Source: Branchinecta lynchi (Eukaryota; Arthropoda; Branchiopoda; Anostraca; Branchinectidae). Taken from it: a DNA stretch of 64,000 nt. Position 1 is the first letter of the stretch. Each line of letters opens with the position of its first letter. This document shows positions 43,393 through 54,573 of this stretch, piece after piece. A program made the position numbers and the translations under genes. Location of the stretch: positions 14,661,508 to 14,725,507 of the forward strand of contig JAKZAP010000007.1 of NCBI GenBank assembly GCA_023053575.1, written 5' to 3'. A model generated the notes under the pieces. That model had not been told where the DNA came from, did no database searches, and was given only the letters and a program-made list of their open reading frames with translations.

Positions 43393-44640
43393 CTGAAAAA
43401 GTAACCTAAAATTAAACCAATGGACAGCAACACGTTTTCCTAATGGTAGACGATCATCCTTCCCATTATTTTTCACAACAAAATGGGCGATTATCACATA
43501 ATCGTGTACATTCTGCAATCTAGTTGTACATACTTTTGCAGAGGAAACCAGAAATTCTCCGTCGGCGCTGAAGAAGGGAGGCGGTCCTCCCAAAATATTC
43601 ATTTCGTTTTTCAGTATTTTCGTTTGCCTTTAAAAAAAGCGGCGAGTGGTGGTGAAAGTAAGCAAGTGAAGACCAACGATCATTGCTTTCGAAAAACTGT
43701 GTTCAAGGTTAGATTCCCCCGTGTGCTTGCTTATAAGGTATAAAATATAGAAGCGACTCTGGAGTATGGATTGAAAAGACGTGAGAATGATATTAGAGTC
43801 TGACTAACAGTGACGGCACTCAATAATCATTCGTGTCTGAAATTGATATTACATATGTCGGAGCAAGACTGCATCGCAAGAAGGGTGAGACAGATGTTTT
43901 ACTTTACACAGCCCGAACACTTGTTTCAAAGCCTTCATGCCCGAATTTAGTCGTAGGCAGCCATCCAGCCCCTCCCCCCTTTCTACAGATCACGCCGCTG
44001 ATTACAATGACATAAAAAGAACCTTAGCGGGCTTCGGAACTGCAGGCCCACGTTGTGCACAGTTCAATTCACGTTGTGCACCGGGTTTTTGTCAATCGGC
44101 CTTGTGTCCCCGGCTTAACCCTCTATTTACTTTGATTTTATACAGAAGCGTAAATTAAACCTTGAACCTTGAAAATCCGACGGCTTAACCAGCAAGATTT
44201 CCATGATACAGGGAATAGCGCTAGAGGACCCAACAATGAAAGAAAAATAGCTAGGACGACACAGACCACTTCCTGGCCTTGTACAGGTGACCTATTATCA
44301 CTTTTTAAGGTGGGATAAAATTGTGGTTGATCATTTTTGTCTGTTTGCAGTGAAGAATTAACTGAACGTGAAATCTGATTTCTGGTCTCGAATCAGGTAC
44401 CTCCGCATTCTATTCATTCTGTGCTATCATTCCTAAGTCTATCGTGACACGATGGTATTTCATTCGCGTCGAAAGGGAAACGTGCTAAATTTCCGAGCGG
44501 ATTGACAGGCGAGCGACCAGAAAGTTGGAAGGAAAACCAGCAGCAGGGCCCTGGTCAGACCCTGGTACCTATCCTGTACATTTTTACATTTTAAAAATGT
44601 AAAGGATAGGCAGAAATGTGAAGAATCCGCCCCATTCCTA
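43393..44640. other. Last hexosaminidase intron, proximal part
   Basis: No exon was seen. AAACCTTGAACCTTGAAA at 44157-44174 resembles a LINE tandem tail. Confidence 0.4.
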
Positions 44641-45364
44641 GTTTATACTGGCGTTAAAGAAGGTTGCGTACTTCCGCCTGTCTGTTCAACTATTGCACAG
44701 ACCGAGTCCTAGAAAATGCACTTTTTCAGTCCAATGGCGTAGTTGTTGGCCTATATGTCAGTATGGCTAACTTGGACTGAATCGACGGATTCCATCTTCT
44801 CACCGCCGTGTTTCCGAAGCACAATCCTCACTAGACCGGTTAGCCTTTTTTGCCGAGAAGATTGCTCTTCGAACACAATAAGACCAAGGCAGTGGAGCTT
44901 AACATGCCTCCAGGCTGACGAATCGACTTCTACAGCTTCACGTACCTCGGATCTGAGATCGATAGCAAAGGAACCTGTGACCTTCATGCGCGGAGGGCAC
45001 TGAGAGTATTCTTACAGTTACGGCACTATCTTTGGTCGCGACGAGAGATTAGCATAAAAAAGTCAGCAAATATAAATTGGCTGTCGGCTCAGTCCTATTA
45101 TCCGGAGCTGACTCCTGGACCGTAAAAGCACCACAAGGGCGAGCTGTCGAAATTTTCGACCACCGTTTTCTCCGTTCCATCTTCCGATTCGAATATTTCG
45201 ATGGAGTCTTCGTCGCTGATGTCCGCCGTCACTGTTCGAATATTGAAGAAACTGTAGCAGATATCAAAACCCGTCGCCTACACTGGCACGGTCACGTCCT
45301 TAGGCACCCAAATGACCGCCTAGTTAAACAAGTTCTCTTGGCAGAACCCCTTCCTTCTTGGTGA
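44641..45364 (+). pseudogene. Decayed LINE reverse transcriptase
   Basis: Fragments in several frames read YTGVKEGCVLPPVCS (motif 4 of non-LTR reverse transcriptases), then YSFTYLGSEIDSKGTCDLHA and HYLWSRREISIKK. The final open stretch is LLSGADSWTVKA through RRLHWHGHVLRHPNDRLVKQ, the C-terminal region typical of this family (R-L-x-W-x-G-H-V-x-R). Stops and shifts separate them and the catalytic box is lost. It lies antisense to the host gene in its last intron. Confidence 0.72.
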
Positions 45365-45668
45365 AGTAGACAAGGGTGAATGGCTCCAAAACTTGTTGGT
45401 GACCATAGACAAATGCCTCAAGTCTGTAGGCGGTTTGCCCCACTACGGCCGAACACCCCGATGGAAAATTTGTAGCCTGCGACCGCCCAATGACCCAAAT
45501 GACCGCCTAGTTAAACAAGTTCTCTTGGCAGAACCCCTTCCTTCTTGGTGAAGTAGACAGGGGAACGGCTCCAAAACTTGTTGGTGACCATAGACAAATG
45601 CCTCAAGTCTGTAGGCGGCTTGCCCCACTACGGCCGAACACCCCGATGGAAAATTTGTAGCCTGCGTA
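45307..45668 (+). repeat. 187-bp tandem duplication at the LINE remnant end
   Basis: CCCAAATGACCGCCTAGTTA recurs at 45307 and 45494. Both units continue through AAGTTCTCTTGGCAGAACCC to GGAAAATTTGTAGCCTGCG. The second unit has a small deletion (GGGAACGG for GGGTGAATGG). Near identity indicates a recent duplication. Confidence 0.9.
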
Positions 45669-46628
45669 GTTGTATAATTTTACGAAAAAGTTGCATGTAT
45701 TGATATGTAACAGTAAAGAATACTATCATTTAATGTGCCTCATATTAGGCCAATCTTAAGCAGTAGTATCAGTAGCATCAGGAGCATGCAGTAACACGGT
45801 AGCCTTGACATAGAAGCATGTAGCAGCATCAGTTCGTACTGCATGCTACTTTTTCTTACAACTTCATACTACTATTTTGAGATACATTTGTTATCAAGAC
45901 GGACAGCTGACGCAGGCCCGATTTGGGATGCAGCCTTCGACAGCTCATGGACGCAGGTGAAGCGGCAGCCATCTGGTCCCGTTACCGTTGGCCCGTGCGT
46001 CGGTCCCCGAGAGGAAAGCAATCGGTTTTCCCGTATCCTGCCAATTCATCAACCCAATTTTTACACAGTTTCATTCCAATATTTATTTCAGACCATATCT
46101 TGTTTTACTAAATTCCTTATCATCATTCCATGCTTTAACTTTTTTTTTTTTTTTATTTCGCACTGATGTTCGCAACATAGGCTATTGTTGCAACATAAGC
46201 ATTTTCAAGAAGACTGAACATGTGCAATCTATGAGAATTTTTCAGCCTTCGTTTGAAAAAATCGAACTTTCCCTGAATATCCCTAAAAACCCTTACTTTA
46301 CCCCAGATTTCCCTGAATCCCTAGATTCAAAATAAGTGTCCCTAAAAGTTTTTTTGTATGCATTTCGTAAATATTTTATTGACCTCTTCTAGCTTTAAGC
46401 TATCTGAAACAGAATTTCATTGATTGATTGGTTATTACAAGTACAGGCATGTATTGTGAAAGTTTTTAGCAGTAAAGGGTTAGGTTTTGCTTTAACCAAA
46501 CGCATGGCGGATTTCTGATCTTTTTCAAATAGTTAGACATTTATTTAAGTACTAGAAATAATACAGCACTGGACAACTTGATTTATTGGCCTAGAAGGAG
46601 AAGAAACTTATGTAGGTCGGTAAACCTA
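45669..46628. other. Hexosaminidase intron without recognised elements
   Basis: AT-rich with a T-run at 46140-46154. A CATGCTACTTTTTCTTACAA motif near 45842 recurs as ACATGCAACTTTTTCGTACA near 56735, suggesting a low-copy repeat shared with another intron of the gene. Confidence 0.4.
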
Positions 46629-46912
46629 GGTTGCGTTCCGCCACTTAATGAGTGTTAACAAATTGTTAAGAATCGTTAAATTTTTGCGTTCCACGTTTCT
46701 AATTTCGAAATTTAAGCTCCGCCCACCTATAATTTCCGTTCCAGAGCTTAACGATTGTTAACTATTTTGCAACGATGGTCGGTGAGCATCGTTACAAAAT
46801 AGTTAACAATTGTAGAACTGGGAAAAGTTAACGATCGTAAAAACTGCAGTTATTTCCACCCCGAAGTAAAGTTAACGATTGTTAACAATTGTTAAGTTGG
46901 GGGAACGCAACC
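46629..46912. mobile_element. 284-bp MITE with 3-bp CTA duplication (PIF/Harbinger-like)
   Basis: The left end is GGTTGCGTTCCGCCACTTAA and the right end, minus strand, is GGTTGCGTTCCCCCAACTTA. CTA flanks both (46626-46628 and 46913-46915). The subterminal part is a set of GTTAACAATTGTTAAC-type palindromes. A 3-bp duplication with long palindromic ends suggests PIF/Harbinger, but the superfamily is not certain. It is intronic and non-coding. Confidence 0.72.
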
Positions 46913-47301
46913 CTAGTAGGACCTCATGAGTTCTGTATTTCTATTCATTTTTCCCCAGGGCTTTGCGACTGGTTATAGCAATAAGTCCACCTATCACCTT
47001 TTACCATCTACCAACAATTATAATACCACTTGAACCGAATTCGGTAAATAATGAGACCAAATACACAGTTTAAATCACTGAATTTACGCAAGGACGGACC
47101 GAATGCGGCGAAATCGATGCGGACTGAACAAGAGTTGGATGAATTACCGAATTCGGTCACGAATCAGGACCAAACGAATCTGATTAATGACCGAATACAC
47201 TGACTGAACAGAAACGGGCTTGCCCATTTCGAAATGTGGGGACAAATGATTTTATGAAAAGGGAATCACGACTTCGCCGCGATGCTCGTTTTGACACTTA
47301 C

Positions 47302-47420
47302 CTTTGATTCACTAGACGCTTAGCTGCAGTTCGCCACTTTCCGGCTGGGTTGCTCCAAAGCCTCTCGGCTAGCGCTGCCGCACGTGGCCATAGCTTGCCG
47401 TCCAGCGTTCCTCCGTCCGT
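47302..47420 (-). CDS. Beta-N-acetylhexosaminidase exon: GTLDGKLWPRAAALAERLW
   Basis: Visible residues 337-376 read TDGGTLDGKLWPRAAALAER, then LWSNPAGKWRTAAKRLVNQ. The LDGRLWPRAAA-AERLW block is one of the most conserved of GH20 hexosaminidases near the end of the TIM barrel. The acceptor is cgttgacag before 47420 and the donor gtaagt after 47302. It enters in phase 0 and exits in phase 2. Confidence 0.94.
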
Positions 47421-47920
47421 CTGTCAACGGAAAAACGAATAAGATCGTCGGTATCCAAATAGCTCCTGAGACGGTGGCGGTGGTGCATGAATCGTCAAAG
47501 GGTTTTAATTTTTATCAGCTGAAGATTTTTACAGTCCCAGTTTTGGGCTGAGATTGTCTGTTCCGATCCCTGTTCTCACCGCCCAGTTTTTTCTCAGAAA
47601 TCTGGCCACACTCTTTTTTTTCCTGCAATTTTCGATCAAGCCGGGTTTGACAATCTAGCCAGATACTCGTAAGAAAACATTATTTTGTTCCTACTTGCTT
47701 TCAGTGGGACCGTTAAAACCTGATAGATTTTTTTTCCAACCAGAAAAGAAATGGGAACGAGGATCATTTTCTTTTTTATCTTCAAAGAAGGATTCCTATT
47801 AACCGGCAAGAAGACTGGGGTTACCTGAAGAACAGCTTATGAATTCAAAGTGATTAATCCAACTTTTGAAGCCTATCGCTATTCGAAAGGTGAAGGTCCG
47901 AAAGGCGAAAGGTTCTATTT

Positions 47921-48378
47921 AAAGTTTAAGTGAACAGGCAACTTATTTTTACATCTTAGATTGAAATACATTGAATTATTATAACACACATTGGGGATTT
48001 TCATTCTGTCCACAGTAGTCTTCAGTAGGGACGTTGGGAATGTGGACGCTTTCCCATGGTGAATCCGTCCACAATTCGCCCGCGAAAATTTAAACTGTCG
48101 ACCAAATGTGATTTTTCAAGCTCATATTTTGGTCGAGGTCAGATATGGCAAATACACAATTTATTTATTCCTATGCTGCTGGTGTTGTTGCCAAATGTTC
48201 CAGGCACCATAGAGCTATCACAAAAACGGGAAGAGCGGCAAGCACAATGGGATAATCGGTTATTTGGAAATATCAGAAAAACAAACTAACGCTTTTTCAT
48301 CGGGTTTTCAAGATTAGTTAAGTGAATAAGTGACGGGTAACTAGATTTTCGTATCCTAGCCCTTTTCGGTTAAACTTT
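47921..48378. mobile_element. MITE family A, tandem unit 1 (458 bp)
   Basis: It starts AAAGTTTAAGTGAACAGGCA and ends TTTTCGGTTAAACTTTA, directly abutting unit 2. The internal sequence is almost the same as in unit 2, including an identical 77-codon open frame that has no known domain and is not conserved in other family members. The frame is therefore not a gene. Confidence 0.85.
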
Positions 48379-48836
48379 AAAGTTTAAGTGAACAGGCAAC
48401 TTATTTTTACATCTTAGATTGAAATACATTGAATTATTATAACACACATTGGGGATTTTCATTCTGTCCACAGTAGTCTTCAGTAGGGACGTTGGGAATG
48501 TGGACGCTTTCCCATGGTGAATCCGTCCACAATTCGCCCGCGAAAATTTAAACTGTCGACCAAATGTGATTTTTCAAGCTCATATTTTGGTCGAGGTCAG
48601 ATATGGCAAATACACAATTTATTTATTCCTATGCTGCTGGTGTTGTTGCCAAATGTTCCAGGCACCATAGAGCTATCACAAAAACGGGAAGAGCGGCAAG
48701 CACAATGGGATAATCGGTTATTTGGAAATATCAGAAAAACAAACTAACGCTTTTTCATCGGGTTTTCAAGATTATTTAAGTGAACAAGTGACGGGTAACT
48801 AGATTTTCGTATCCTAGCCCTTTTCGGTTAAACTTT
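48379..48836. mobile_element. MITE family A, tandem unit 2 (458 bp)
   Basis: This is a near-perfect duplicate of unit 1; the only differences noticed are near the right end (GATTAGTTAAGTGAATAAG against GATTATTTAAGTGAACAAG). The offset is exactly 458 bp. Confidence 0.85.
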
Positions 48837-49396
48837 AAAGTTTAACTGAAAACTGCTAAGGTAGGACCAGTATTTCGCCCGGAATCCGGCCCAAACCGGA
48901 AAGTTTGTTAAAAGTAAAAGTTTTATTTGAAGTTGATTAGATGTTCGACTTAGGGGTAAGAAGGCATCTAAACATGATGTTGAAAACATGATGGTGAAAA
49001 AACGGATGCTTAGACCCATCACTTGTTCACTTGGAGGGGCCTGCAGACCCGTTGAAAATGCGTTACTTGGTTGCTCCGCTATTCACGAATAATGAATAAT
49101 GAATAATAAAGTGGAATTTCCCAGACGGATTTGTCGTACCTCTATATGCTTGGACCTGTGTTGTGCGCTTGACGAAAACGACTTACGAAAAATAAGAGTT
49201 CACGCAGTGAGCTACCATCCGCGAGCTGATCACCGGTCCACGTCATAGTAGAGTTTTGCGTTGTGAGGCCTTAATATTCTGAACGTCATACTGCGCAAAT
49301 GGTCAAAAGTAATAAAAATATCCCTATCACAATCCATATAACGCAATATATTCAGTTAATGATACAAAAATAAGTTGGATTTTCAGTTAAACGTTA
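48837..49396. mobile_element. MITE family A, third head-to-tail copy, diverged and interrupted
   Basis: It starts AGTTTAACTGAAAACTGC directly after unit 2. It ends near 49396 with AAGTTGGATTTTCAGTTAAA. It shares ACGTCATACT and TAGAGTTTTGCGTTGTGAGG with the 648-1247 copy. A minus-strand GGGATCCC-family monomer (48861-48990) is embedded. Confidence 0.6.
48861..48990 (-). mobile_element. GGGATCCC-family fragment: one monomer
   Basis: Minus-strand sequence with CTAATCAACTTCAAATAAAA, TTTTAACAAACTTTCCGG and GGGCCGGATTCCGGGCGAAA is a single 137-bp-type unit with neither element end. Confidence 0.7.
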
Positions 49397-50320
49397 AATT
49401 AACGGACCAGACGACCAGAAGGAAGCTGATCGGGTATTAGTTTTCAGCCACAGAACAGCTAATAAGCAAAACGGTGTCAACGGTGACCGTTTAATATTCT
49501 AGAGGTAAATCATTGTTCAAATGGATGTTATAAGTTTATACGGCGGATAAGGATTCCTCTTTTCCTCGAGGCTATAATAAGGTGAATAAACCTACTTCGG
49601 GTGTTAAAAATCTCGCCCCCCTTATGCCCGGGTCACACCTGGTAATACGCCGGTAATAAAGTAAAAATAGTCGAGACGGAAAAATCTATCTCTGCTATTC
49701 TGAAACATATCTTTGGACCAATCACAGATCACAGTCAGAGTGATAATTGTGGTAATATTTCTTGAATTTCTTTGTCTTGTGGATTTCTTTCGATATCTGA
49801 AAAGCTTTGTTCCCTCCTGTGTCAAGTTTTTTAACGCCAGTGCTAGTAAGTAACTGTGTACCTGAGATTATCTTGGACGATTACATTTATTTTAAATTAA
49901 TTCATAAGTGTTGACTGTAAATTGAATATATTTTTACTGACGACCAAACGAGTATTTGGCTTGCCCACTTCACGTTTTAGTAATAAATTGAACTGAATTG
50001 TTCCAGGTGTGAAAGTGGTTAATAACCAAATTGGCGAATCACATTACGTACAGATATGACTAACCGGTATTTACGACCAATCAGCTCCTCGGAAGCCGTT
50101 ATTGGGAGCCTGATCAGCTTCGAAAAGAGCTAACAAGGATAACCAAAAAGTGAGCATAATACAAAATAAAAATTAAATAAAATCAGCATAATGACATACG
50201 TTAAATAGGGAGTTAGAACTCTCGTGAATCAGAATGGATGGAACAACCAGGGACGCTTTAATTCAGGTTCAGGCTAGGAAAAGCCGATATCTGATTAGAT
50301 TAACAGTCAGAAGCTCATAC
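49397..50320. other. Hexosaminidase intron with LINE-like tail
   Basis: AATAAATTGAACTGAATTG near 49981-49999 resembles a short tandem LINE tail. No coding signal was seen. Confidence 0.4.
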
Positions 50321-50594
50321 CATTTCAGTCCAAATGGCTGCCTCGCCTCCCCAAATTCTCTTCGGGTCCGCTGTTATGCCCTGACGAGACAAGATCTCAA
50401 TGGGATCGTTGTCGTAGACTAGCTGCCAGCCCTTGTAAGGGGAGCACCAATTGTTGCCATCTCCGACCCAGGACCCATAGCCACAGTCGAGGTACCAGTT
50501 GTCCGAATTTGAGAAAATGAGGTCGTAACCCTTGTTGTAAAGTGTAGCGATTGAAGCGTCATCTGATCCTGACCAAACTTGGACGATGTAACGC
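50321..50594 (-). CDS. Beta-N-acetylhexosaminidase exon: YLDCGYGSWVGDGNNWCSP
   Basis: Visible residues 245-336 include RYIVQVWSGSDDASIATLY, NKGYDLIFSNSDNWYLDCG, the WVGDGNNWCSPYKGWQLVYD block and the final GGEAAIWTEM. WVG-G-NNWCSPY-GWQ is characteristic of arthropod chitooligosaccharidolytic hexosaminidases. The aromatic residues of this region line the -1 sugar-binding subsite in the family. The acceptor is tgatcttctcag before 50594 and the donor gtatga after 50321. It enters needing one base (Glu codon) and exits in phase 0. It is the longest coding exon found here. Confidence 0.95.
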
Positions 50595-50607
50595 CTGAGA
50601 AGATCAA

Positions 50608-50830
50608 TATTCATATGACTAAGTCCAAAAGTGATCCTCAGGAAGAAGGAGTAAACGTGTCCGTAACGACTCAAACTCAACTCAAACGAGGAGTCAAATC
50701 CTGTGTCAATCAATCACGGCGATCTTTGGCAGCAGATGCCACACCACTTCTGCCTTTCTTCCGCTAGGTACCCGGAGAGGCCGGAGATTTTGGATCGGCA
50801 AGGAGAGATAGTCATCAAGAGTATTACATC
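50608..50830 (-). repeat. Inverted copy of the 735-930 repeat
   Basis: The minus strand reads AAGAGTATT-like border sequence, then CTCTTGATGACTATCTCTCC, CGGCCTCTCCGGGTACC and TCTTCCTGAGGATCAC. It is collinear with 735-930, with one extra segment of about 20 bp. It starts only about 14 bases upstream of a hexosaminidase exon, so its 3' part overlaps the intron's acceptor region. Confidence 0.6.
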
Positions 50831-51653
50831 ACGTCTCTATGTTGAAGATGTTTCCAGGACTATCTTCCTCTGTCAGAGCAGTGACAGTTATTACATTAGG
50901 GGGCGGGGGGGGGGGGGCTGGTTCTCTCCCCCACGTGGGTAGTTGAGATAATGTTAGTTAGCTCCGATATTTAAAGCCTTGATACGTATCAAACGAACGT
51001 CCGGGCTCGTTTCGAACCAAAAACGGAAATTCGACCGAAATAAGTTCGTCTCTGAGAACTTTTGGTACTTATAGCCACGAGTCTGTCAGTCCTCACTATC
51101 GACCTGTAAAAGAGATTTCAGCACGGCTTGTCCTTCTTCGATAGTGAACTTTAGTGTTTTTTAGTGTTTTCTGTTCGTGTTTTTTTTCATTGTTTGTACT
51201 CTGCTATTCTGTCTTTTCAGCGGGTTATAAAAATAAATAAATAGATTTCAGATATGCAGGGCTTCAGCACAGGATTGTAATAGATATGATGATAAGAAAT
51301 ACGACATTCTTCAACATTTCATCCCGTCGTTGTCTCTCAATTACAATTGTCCACCACTCTCTTTTGTATCAAACCTTTTCCATTTTGTTTATTTACCTAC
51401 TCTCGTAAGTTGCCACCATTGTGACACCATTCCAGATTCTGAAAAACTTCCGCACGCTTTTGCTCAGTCCTCACCGTCAGAATCCAAACTGGTAAAACGG
51501 ATTTCAGAATCTGTTGGATTTTTGTTTCAATCCAAGTTCCCACTTATCCACGAAACTGAAATTTGGAAAGTTTTCCGCGAATCTGAAGAATATACTAGGC
51601 AATGGGTGATAGCCTGAACATTCGATCTTCTATAGAAGAAATCAGACACTTAC
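50831..51653. other. Hexosaminidase intron with poly-G tract
   Basis: A G-run is at 50899-50918. A plus-strand 95-codon frame (51330-51617) shows KLVKRISESVGFLFQSKF and similar sequence but no family I recognise. It may be a transposon remnant. Confidence 0.4.
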
Positions 51654-51800
51654 TCAGGTGTTATGATATCGTCTACGAAGTTCTTCTCCGTCAGAGTGGA
51701 CGTCCACACGATAATAGGAACTTGTCCGAAAACTTCATCCACTCTCGCAAGAACACGACTCTGGTAAACTCCCCACAAGTAGTAGAAGTCTTCTTCGGTC
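51654..51800 (-). CDS. Beta-N-acetylhexosaminidase exon: VYQSRVLARVDEVFGQVPIIVWTS
   Basis: Visible residues 196-245 read TEEDFYYLWGVYQSRVLARV, then DEVFGQVPIIVWTSTLTE and KNFVDDIITPE. In GH20 enzymes the helix with F/L-W..FQ is followed by a barrel strand ending VW-T or LW-S, seen here as IIVWTSTLT. The acceptor is ctaattttag before 51800 and the donor gtaagt after 51654. The split Arg and Glu codons fit both neighbours. Confidence 0.93.
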
Positions 51801-52319
51801 CTAAAATTAGTTATTTTTATTAAAACTAGTTATTCAAAAATTAAATTAGTACTCTCTGACCGGGGACGAACCGAAAGGTGGCGGGATCCCAAACTCGACG
51901 GTTTGTTTTTATGTCCTTTTAACCGAATGCATAGGTAGCATGGTTTTGGCGAGGAAGTAGAGCTTGATTAAGCAATACCAACAGATCAAAACCGAGTAAA
52001 AGCAAAATCCGCGTCATTCAAAAACAGAGAGAGGGCGAAAACTGCGACGGCACAGTCGCTGTTTTTGCATGGCGCGGTTTTAGCTTCTATTGCCTACCAT
52101 ACAGACACTTCCGTACTCTTAACTCTTGAAACATTTTAACAAACACTGAAGGAGCGCAGAAAGGAGCTAAGCACCAGCTTTGGTTCAGCAATGGTATTCT
52201 ACCCTCTCCGCTCCTAAACCGTCCATCCCCCTACCAAAACGTCGGAAATCGACCAGAACTAATGGCAAGTTCTAGGGCACCTCAAATTCTTTGACTGAAT
52301 AAATAACGACGGGAGGAAA
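51801..52319. other. Hexosaminidase intron segment without recognised features
   Basis: GGCGGGATCCCAAACTCG near 51880 is a possible isolated GGGATCCC motif. Nothing else was recognised. Confidence 0.4.
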
Positions 52320-53195
52320 ACTAATTTAGTAATGCTAAATGGTCATGACAATAGTTGCGTTTTAGCAGATACACAAATATCTTATACCACGGTAACTGGA
52401 TCTTTGCAAAAACAACAGTTCCCTGCTTTTACGTGTTGATCATGATGATAACGATTAACCTGAAATGACTTTCCAGATACCACGGTCCGGACCGTTGTAT
52501 CTGAATATCAGACATGCGATACCTGGTCCAGGTACTCGGTAACTGCAAAACTACTTTGGACCATGGTCCAAGATAGCGTGAAATGACTTTCCAGATACCA
52601 CGATCCGTACCATTGTATCTGAAATTCAGATATACGATATCTGGTCCAGATACTCGGTACCGATAATCTGCAAAACGCAGCTAATCTACATCGTTATGGG
52701 CTACTACAATATCAATTCAAAACATAAAATAAAAGTTTTATTTTTTTTTAAATAATATCAAGGGTTGACTAGCTTACGACCAGGGGAACATGATAATATG
52801 TGAGCAAAGGTTCCTTGGGGCTGGTCTGCGCGGATATGATATCCCCCATAATAAAGATAGGACAATTTTCTATGCCAGAGCACATTTGACGTATTTTCCA
52901 TCAGCTACAGTAGAGGTATGCTTATATTTGAATGTCTGCTGACAGTGAACGATCTAGTATACTTTTGCCCTCGAGTTTCATTCTGATCTGATTACCTTTT
53001 CGAAAGTTATGGGTGTCTAAGGTTTCCGCATTCCCCCCCCCCCCCAATTCCCCCCAGAATAGCCGGATTCCGGTAGTGACAATTTCTAATCCAATCTGGT
53101 CGTGTCCCTCATCCAGCTACCGTGGTATAAGATATTTGTGTATCTGCTAAATGCAACTATTGTCATGATGAAAGAAACAACATTACTAAATTAGT
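52320..53195. mobile_element. MITE family B, 876 bp with about 75-bp inverted ends
   Basis: The left end ACTAATTTAGTAATG and the right end (minus strand) ACTAATTTAGTAATG begin inverted repeats. These continue through CATGACAATAGTTGC and TTAGCAGATACACAAATATC to CTTATACCACGGTA. The inner GTTGCGTTTTAGCAGATAC part matches the ends of 10957-11435. The interior has GATACCACGGTCCGG palindromes, a TAGAGGTATGCTTAT family C motif (52913) and a poly-C tract. Non-coding. Confidence 0.78.
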
Positions 53196-53756
53196 CTCCC
53201 TGATTCGTTGGCAAATAGGATAAAACAATCAGCTTCTTCAAGTGGATTTGGGCATTCTTCATTAAGGGATACACAGAAGCAAAGAAAGAAAGTGAAGGGC
53301 AATGTGTTCAGCGAAAAATCGTTGCCCAAGACCACATGTTCCGGTTTTCCATTCCCAAAGTCCGGTTTTCCATTTTCCCTGTAGCTGATTGAAACTGAGC
53401 CAAGTTCCGGTTTTCCAGTTCCACGCTCCGGTTTTCCAGTGACCCTCATCCTACGATTGTATTTCACGTGACTCTAGATAAGCAGGCGTATGGTTTTTCC
53501 ACCCCAAAACACAGACGCAGAAGTCTTGTGACTATGTGGTATTCGACCATTGATTATTATTTTGAGTTTTCCTCTGAGTACTGACTCACTCCCCAGAATG
53601 TTTCATGACCTCACGTCTCTCAACGCGCTGGAATGTAATCCTAAAAATACATAAGCAGCGAGCGCCCTTAGATTCTTTAGTAGACGCTGTGCGAATGCTC
53701 TGGGTTTATTGCTCGTTCTCTCTGACATAGAGTTTATAAAGTTTAGGACCGACTGG

Positions 53757-53995
53757 TCTACCTGAGCAGACAACGCTCAACCTGAAGGTTCATTGCCCTC
53801 CCTCCCTGACACAGGGTCAATAAAGTTAGGACCGACTCCAGAGCAGACAACGCCCAACCTGAGGGTTCATTGCCCTCCCTCCCTGACAAAGGGTCGATAA
53901 AGTTAGGACCAACTGGTCCACCTGAGCAGACACCGCTCAACCTAAGGGTTCATTGTCCTCCCTCTCTGACACAGGGACGATATAGTTCAGGACCG
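53757..53995. repeat. Minisatellite, about 75-83 bp unit, three full copies
   Basis: Units share TGAGCAGACAACGCTCAACC, AGGGTTCATTGCCCTCCCTC and AAAGTTAGGACCGACT. Full copies start near 53761, 53838 and 53919, with a partial one upstream (53725-53757). Differences are mostly point changes. Intronic. Confidence 0.85.
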
Positions 53996-54369
53996 ACTTG
54001 GTTCTCTTTGTGTGCGTGTGTCCGTCCACTTTGATTTAAGTAATTTTGGTAGCGAGCCGAGCCTCTCGCAGAAGCAAGAAGTATTGGGATAAGAAGACAA
54101 AAGCATCTGAGACATTTACGTTATTTTATCTCTTAAAGTGCGTTTATAAATAAAAACCTTTGATTTTCCCTATACCAACGTACCGAACTTAGTGTCCGAA
54201 GTTGCGATACCTTTAACTGTCACAAAGTCCAGCGGCACGCTACCACAGTAGCTGGAGACAATTAAAGGTAGCATGATAGTATGGTAGTTGTTGGGAGTCA
54301 CTGCAAGTATAGAAGAGGACATTGAACTACTTTCACAACAATATAACTACATAATAGTCTCCTATTTAC

Positions 54370-54573
54370 CTTCCTCTTCCTTGCTCTGCCAGCCAGTCAA
54401 CAATAGCCTGAGTGGAATTCCAGCAACCGAACTTCACTTCGTCTGCTCCCAAATGGAAAACGTCTGGAGACAACGCTTCTTTCAAGTCCCCATATATTGC
54501 CTGTAGAATGTCGTAGACGTTGTCATTGATAGGATTTAGAATGCCACAGGGAGGTCCAATGCAGACCCCTGTC
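54370..54573 (-). CDS. Beta-N-acetylhexosaminidase exon with catalytic Asp-Glu pair (HLGADEV)
   Basis: Visible residues 128-195 contain TGVCIGPPCGILNPINDNVY, the amphipathic DILQAIYGDLKEAL helix and FHLGADEVKFGCWNSTQAI. In GH20 enzymes the Glu (E173) is the general acid/base. The Asp (D172) positions the substrate acetamido group that acts as the nucleophile. The usual family sequence is H-[LM]-G-G-D-E-V; here the second Gly is Ala. The acceptor is catgttttag before 54573 and the donor gtaaat after 54370. Both split codons are Arg and fit the flanking exons. Confidence 0.95.

Noticed and set aside
48056..48747. Two identical 77-codon frames (48056 and 48514)
   Set aside because: They are identical only because the 458-bp MITE is duplicated. 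Other MITE copies do not keep the frame.
53186..53467. Minus-strand frame with GKPERGTGKPELG repeats
   Set aside because: It is a translation of short GGTTTTCC repeats next to a MITE end, with no evidence of a gene.
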